The translations under genes were made by a program, and so were the position numbers. The notes beneath the pieces were generated by a model. The model was not told the DNA's origin. It made no database searches and saw nothing but the letters and a program-made list of their open reading frames with translations. Of a DNA stretch of 9,721 nucleotides, positions 6,534 to 9,721 are shown piece after piece. The DNA lies in contig JAGXSK010000193.1 in NCBI GenBank assembly GCA_018333845.1, forward strand, positions 1 to 9,721, given 5' to 3'. Source of the stretch: Clostridia bacterium (lineage in GTDB: Bacteria > Bacillota > DSM-16504 > Desulfitibacterales > Desulfitibacteraceae). Position 1 is the stretch's first letter; each line of letters opens with the position of its first letter.

Positions 6534-7217
6534 TTAAGCTTCATTAAGACAATATGTTGGCAGTTCCACTAGTTTAACCTCTTCCTGATGCAGGCATTTA
6601 ACCAGAACAAGGTAGGGAGGCTTATCTTTATGTGCAGATACAGGTTGAAGCTGATAAGGGCAAAGACAGTTTTCCTTACATAGTGACAGCAATTCAGATA
6701 ACCTGTGGTGTCCATATACTATATAAAAGCTTCCCATTGGTTTTAAAAGCAAACCTGCTGCCTTTACTATGTCCGTCAGGGTGCATTCTATTTCATGCCT
6801 TGCTATTGCTATATTATTTTTATGGCTAATTCTGCCTTCATTAACACGAAAATAGGGGGGGTTGGCAATAACCTTATCCCACCTGGCCCCAGGAAACAAT
6901 TTGCCAGCTTCCCGCAGATCACCCTGAACTATTGTAATCTTTTTTTCCAAATTATTATATTTAATACTCCTCTGGGCCATGCTGGCTAGTTCTTGTTGTA
7001 TCTCAATACCAGTTATATTCAAACTTCTTTCCCTTCGAATGAGCAGCAGGGGTAAAATACCTGAGCCTGTTCCAAGATCCAATAGGCTTTCCCCGGGGTT
7101 TAAATCAACAAAATCAGCTAGTAAAATACTGTCTTCGGAAAACCTGTAGTTATTTCTGCTCTGTATAATTTTTAATCCGCCACCAATATCCTCAAGTGCC
7201 TCACCTTCAAAGAGCAT
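6534..7217 (-). CDS. yabB: tRNA1(Val) (adenine-37-N6)-methyltransferase family protein (YabB)
   Basis: Class I S-adenosylmethionine-dependent methyltransferase of 227 residues, predicted to act on adenine 37 of a tRNA. It begins with the family N-terminus containing the RFSEDSILLADF stretch. Motif I, DLGTGSG, is at 47-53, the acidic residue GIEIQ is at 70-74, and the catalytic NPPYF is at 119-123, as in N6-adenine methylases of the TrmN6/YfiC group. The cysteine-rich stretch around 180-186 has no known role. The ATG overlaps the yabA stop codon (TAATG), so translation of the two is coupled. Assignment to the family is firm; the exact tRNA substrate in this organism is inferred from family members. 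Confidence 0.9.
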   Translation of the reverse strand: MLFEGEALEDIGGGLKIIQSRNNYRFSEDSILLADFVDLNPGESLLDLGTGSGILPLLLIRRERSLNITGIEIQQELASMAQRSIKYNNLEKKITIVQGDLREAGKLFPGARWDKVIANPPYFRVNEGRISHKNNIAIARHEIECTLTDIVKAAGLLLKPMGSFYIVYGHHRLSELLSLCKENCLCPYQLQPVSAHKDKPPYLVLVKCLHQEEVKLVELPTYCLNEA

Positions 7218-7522
7218 TATTTTGAACCTTCCCTGGTTGTATCAACTGAAAACTGCTTTTTTAAAAAACCCAGGCAGAAAAGGCAGTCTTTGCCTTCAGA
7301 CCTAATACCGCCAAATTGGGCTGGGCAAATGTGAAAGCCTTCTTTGTATAATTTCTGTAAATTGTTATAGCCCCTGTCTTCTGTTTCATTATTATATACA
7401 CGTGCAAGCAATAGCTCATTTTGCTGTTCCAGAGCATAAACATGCATCTTCAGATCTCTGATCTCTTTTAACATGTCTTCCAGGCGTTGTTCCATTTCCA
7501 TTAGGGCTTCTGTAAGCTTCAT
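7217..7522 (-). CDS. yabA: replication initiation control protein YabA
   Basis: Small cytoplasmic regulator of 101 residues that in Bacillus binds DnaA and the sliding clamp DnaN and prevents over-initiation of replication. The N-terminal part (about 3-45) is a predicted coiled coil for tetramer formation. The C-terminal zinc domain is intact, with H64, C66, C80 and C83 in the signature GFHICP...DCLFCLGFL (HxC-x13-CxxC). It is slightly shorter than the Bacillus protein, in the linker between the two parts. It follows ricT by 17 bases, with its GGGAG ribosome site at the end of ricT, and overlaps yabB by one base. Its presence suggests a DnaA/DnaN-linked brake on initiation like that in Bacillus. 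Confidence 0.94.
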   Translation of the reverse strand: MKLTEALMEMEQRLEDMLKEIRDLKMHVYALEQQNELLLARVYNNETEDRGYNNLQKLYKEGFHICPAQFGGIRSEGKDCLFCLGFLKKQFSVDTTREGSK

Positions 7523-7539
7523 CTTAAAACAGCTCCCTT

Positions 7540-8349
7540 CTATTTGGTTTGGATTTCTTCAATATCTCCAAATCCAAAGTCTAGAATCTGGACATCATCA
7601 ACCATCTCCACCTTAACTGTGGATTTTAAAATATTAACATCAATGATCTTTCCAGTTCCCTGTGGTGTTTTCACCATTTTGCCAATTTTAGGAGCTTTCT
7701 TCCTTTCTTCTTCGTAGAAATCATTTTCGTATTTCAAGCAGCACATGAGCCTTCCACATATGCCAGAAATTTTATTAGGGCTTAAGGATAAGTTTTGTTC
7801 CTTTGCCATTCTTATTGAAACTGGTTCAAAATCCCCCAAAAAGGAATGACAGCACAATACCCGTCCGCAAGAGCCCAGTCCACCAAGCATTTTTGCTTCA
7901 TCTCTTACGCCTATTTGTCTAAGTTCTATTCTGGTTCTGAAAATACTTGCAAGGTCTTTAACAAGATCTCTAAAATCAACCCTACCCTCAGCTGTAAAGT
8001 AAAAAATAATCTTGCTAACATCAAAGGTATATTCCACATCAATTAACTTCATTGGCAGATTATGCTCATTTATCTTTTGCTGGCAGATCTCAAAAGCCTC
8101 CTGCTCCTTTATAGTATTTTCCTCTGCCTGCCTTTCATCCTCCAAGGTTGCTTTTCTAATGACATTTTTTAGAGGCAGGACCACATCTTCTTCAGGAACC
8201 TCTTTTACCCCCACTACCACTTCCCCATATTCAAGACCTCTAGCAGTTTCCACAACAACCTTATCTCCCACAACAAGGTCAAATCCATTAGGGGAAAAGT
8301 AATATATTTTACCGGCCCTCTTAAACCGTACACCAATTACCTTATACAT
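7540..8349 (-). CDS. ricT: PSP1-domain protein RicT (YaaT)
   Basis: Member of the PSP1/RicT family, 269 residues. In Bacillus RicT works with RicA (YmcA) and RicF (YlbF) as the Y-complex, which carries [4Fe-4S] clusters, adjusts RNase Y-dependent mRNA processing and promotes sporulation, competence and biofilm formation. The PSP1 domain occupies roughly residues 60-150. Paired cysteine motifs follow: CGRVLCC (C161, C166, C167) and CGRLMCC (C198, C203, C204), matching the positions typical of the family and fitting cluster ligation. The C-terminal end (about 221-265) forms a KOW-like beta module ([16 protein letters not shown]). The start is set by GAGGAGG at 8357-8363, 7 bases upstream. It lies between holB and yabA as in B. 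subtilis. RicA and RicF are not in this window. Confidence 0.94.
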   Translation of the reverse strand: MYKVIGVRFKRAGKIYYFSPNGFDLVVGDKVVVETARGLEYGEVVVGVKEVPEEDVVLPLKNVIRKATLEDERQAEENTIKEQEAFEICQQKINEHNLPMKLIDVEYTFDVSKIIFYFTAEGRVDFRDLVKDLASIFRTRIELRQIGVRDEAKMLGGLGSCGRVLCCHSFLGDFEPVSIRMAKEQNLSLSPNKISGICGRLMCCLKYENDFYEEERKKAPKIGKMVKTPQGTGKIIDVNILKSTVKVEMVDDVQILDFGFGDIEEIQTK

Positions 8350-8356
8350 ATATATG

Positions 8357-8363
8357 CCTCCTC
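8357..8363 (-). promoter_or_regulatory. ribosome binding site of ricT
   Basis: GAGGAGG on the minus strand lies 7 bases before ATG 8349, in the short gap after holB. It selects this ATG. Confidence 0.8.
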
Positions 8364-8370
8364 GCCGAGA

Positions 8371-9213
8371 CTACTGACTTATTCTTTTTATAGTTAAGAA
8401 CAGGTTTTCAAGCAGCAATCTTTTATTTGCATTACTATCTAAATCTTTTAAGCTTTCGTATAGCTTTTCCAATATTTTTACTAATTCATCATGGCTTACT
8501 GCACTTTTTTCTAAGCTGCTGTTAGATAGATGTGATATATTAATCAGCTTATCCTCTTTTGTTGATTTTAAAACAAGCAAATCCCTGATTAAAACCATTA
8601 AACCGTTGATTCTTTGTTTTAAGTGTTCTTTGTCTTCCCTTTCTAATTTTTCTATAAGCGAAAGGGTCCTTTCAAGATCTTCACTAAATACATCCTCAAG
8701 AATCTTGATGTTTTCAAGGCAATCATGCTGGCCTGCTTCCTCACCAAAATATATTCTTTGACAACGGGAAATTATGGTATCAGGAATCTCCCTCTGGCTG
8801 GCAGCCAGTAAAATAAACACTGTCTGGGGCATGGGCTCCTCCAGGATTTTTAGCAAGCTATTTGCCCCTTGTAATGTAAGCTTATCAGCCTCTTCTAATA
8901 TAATAACCTTGTATTTTCCTTCATATATTTTGTAGGCAAGATGCTTTTGCATTTCCCTGACCTGCTGTATCTTCATTGAGCTCCCGTCTGGCTTTAATGT
9001 ATAGATATCTGGATGAGAACCTGTGGTGATTTTGTAGCAGCTGATACAAACACCGCATGCATTCCCATCAGCATTTAAATCCATGCAGTTTAATGCCATT
9101 GCCAGTTGGTTAGCATTCTTTATCAGGTCACTAGATCCTAAAAAAAGATAAGCATGGACCACATGACCCTTTGCTGCCTTTTGTCTTAATAAGCCCATTG
9201 GGTTGCTATACAA
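8371..9213 (-). CDS. holB: DNA polymerase III delta' subunit (clamp loader)
   Basis: Clamp-loader subunit of the replicative polymerase, 280 residues, shorter than the roughly 320-330 of many homologues. Residues 17-24 (HVVHAYLF) begin the AAA+ core. A zinc module uses C43, C53, C56 and C59 (ACGVCISC). The acidic motif VIILEEADKL (103-112), LLKILEEP (120-127) and ISRCQ with SRC (149-151) are all delta'/DnaX signatures. The position where a Walker A loop would lie reads GSSDLIKNAN and lacks the GxxGxGK pattern, so ATP binding is unlikely. The C-terminal third is the helical collar domain. The start is a TTG with AAGGAGG 9 bases upstream, overlapping the tmk end by 8 bases; ATG 9198 is too far from that site. 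In B. subtilis darA and yaaR lie between tmk and holB, but not here. Confidence 0.92.
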   Translation of the reverse strand: MYSNPMGLLRQKAAKGHVVHAYLFLGSSDLIKNANQLAMALNCMDLNADGNACGVCISCYKITTGSHPDIYTLKPDGSSMKIQQVREMQKHLAYKIYEGKYKVIILEEADKLTLQGANSLLKILEEPMPQTVFILLAASQREIPDTIISRCQRIYFGEEAGQHDCLENIKILEDVFSEDLERTLSLIEKLEREDKEHLKQRINGLMVLIRDLLVLKSTKEDKLINISHLSNSSLEKSAVSHDELVKILEKLYESLKDLDSNANKRLLLENLFLTIKRISQ

Positions 9214-9721
9214 TCAAATTAACCTCCTTAAGCTTTTCTTCAACCAATTTAACTATATGAGCAAAAATCACATCCTCACTGCCATCAGCTGAAACAGTTT
9301 TTATGCGTTTTTCATCTAAGGCTAATTTTTTAAATCCCTGGTACACCTGTTCATGAAAGGTTATGGCCTCCTGTTCCAGACGGTCCATGGACTTTTGCTT
9401 TTTGCGTATCCTTGCCAGCCCCACTTCAACAGGCAGGTCCAGCAGTATTGTTAAATCAGGCAGATAGTCTTCCACAACGAGTCTATTTATTTCAACAACT
9501 AGCGGCAGATTAAGGTTTCTACCATAACCCTGATAGGCTATGGTTGAATCTGCAAATCGGTCGCTAATAACAGTTTTCCCCTCCTTTAGTGCGGGGATTA
9601 TAACCTCTTCAAGATGCTGGGCCCGACTAGCAGCATAGAGCAGAACCTCTGCTTTAAAGCCCAACTCACCATTTTCTGGATTTAATAAAATATTTCTAAT
9701 TTGTTCCCCGACAGGTGTTCC
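9206..9721 (-). CDS. tmk: thymidylate kinase (5' end beyond the window)
   Basis: Phosphorylates dTMP to dTDP with ATP, the last specific step towards dTTP. The 171 residues visible are the C-terminal part of a protein of roughly 205-215. The first residues, GTPVGEQIRNILL, follow the REPGG motif that lies outside the window, so the N-terminal P-loop is not seen. SDRFADSTIAYQGYG (53-67) is the dTMP-binding signature, with the DRF and AYQG elements. TILLDLP (91-97) and the basic lid RIRKKQKSMDRLEQE (104-118) also fit the family. A TTG codon at 9664 could be misread as a start, but the frame is open to the window edge and encodes typical Tmk sequence. It overlaps the holB start by 8 bases and heads the visible part of the cluster. 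Confidence 0.95.
   Translation of the reverse strand, partial: GTPVGEQIRNILLNPENGELGFKAEVLLYAASRAQHLEEVIIPALKEGKTVISDRFADSTIAYQGYGRNLNLPLVVEINRLVVEDYLPDLTILLDLPVEVGLARIRKKQKSMDRLEQEAITFHEQVYQGFKKLALDEKRIKTVSADGSEDVIFAHIVKLVEEKLKEVNLIV
9223..9229 (-). promoter_or_regulatory. ribosome binding site selecting the TTG start of holB
   Basis: AAGGAGG on the minus strand lies within the last codons of tmk, 9 bases before TTG 9213. The next in-frame ATG (9198) would be 24 bases away, so the unusual TTG start is preferred. Confidence 0.7.

Noticed and set aside
8012..8302. A 96-residue plus-strand serine- and threonine-rich frame
   Set aside because: It is antisense to ricT; the composition is simply the complement of the glutamate- and valine-rich coding strand.

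Overview
The window is an ordinary, well-conserved chromosomal segment of a low-G+C Gram-positive bacterium, most likely an anaerobic, spore-forming member of the Clostridia. Three things support this. The gene order matches the Bacillus subtilis tmk to yabE neighbourhood (tmk, holB, ricT/yaaT, yabA, yabB, rsmI/yabC, abrB, metG, tatD/yabD, yabE), with abrB facing the other way as it does there. The sequence is AT-rich with strong AGGAGG-type ribosome binding sites. AbrB has a four-cysteine C-terminal end, unlike the Bacillus protein. I cannot name a genus. No mobile element, CRISPR array, phage gene, rRNA or tRNA gene is visible.

There are four transcription units. (1) At the right, on the minus strand, tmk (its 5' end cut by the window edge), holB, ricT, yabA, yabB and rsmI lie at 9721 to 5651 as one tight cluster. 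Neighbours either overlap or are separated by at most 37 bases. The cluster ends at a hairpin shared with abrB (5621-5651). (2) abrB (5357-5608) is alone on the plus strand and converges on rsmI. (3) metG and tatD (5095 to 2391, minus) start from a perfect-consensus sigma-A promoter divergent from that of abrB. They overlap by a few bases and end at a strong hairpin at 2319-2345. (4) Two tandem YabE-like cell-wall proteins (2174 to 164, minus) follow and end at a hairpin at 119-155. The last 109 bases at the left edge hold no gene.

The right cluster combines DNA replication (dTMP kinase, clamp-loader delta' subunit, the initiation inhibitor YabA), RNA metabolism (RicT, associated with the Y-complex and RNase Y) and translation-related methyltransferases (YabB on tRNA, RsmI on 16S rRNA). 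MetG and TatD are housekeeping proteins. The YabE pair should act outside the membrane on peptidoglycan.

I do not see a convincing new system. The points most worth a second look are the divergence between the two tandem 3D-domain proteins around an active-site loop, an inverted repeat between the divergent abrB and metG promoters, a hairpin in the metG leader, the Cys4 end of AbrB, and a clamp-loader delta' subunit without a recognisable Walker A loop.
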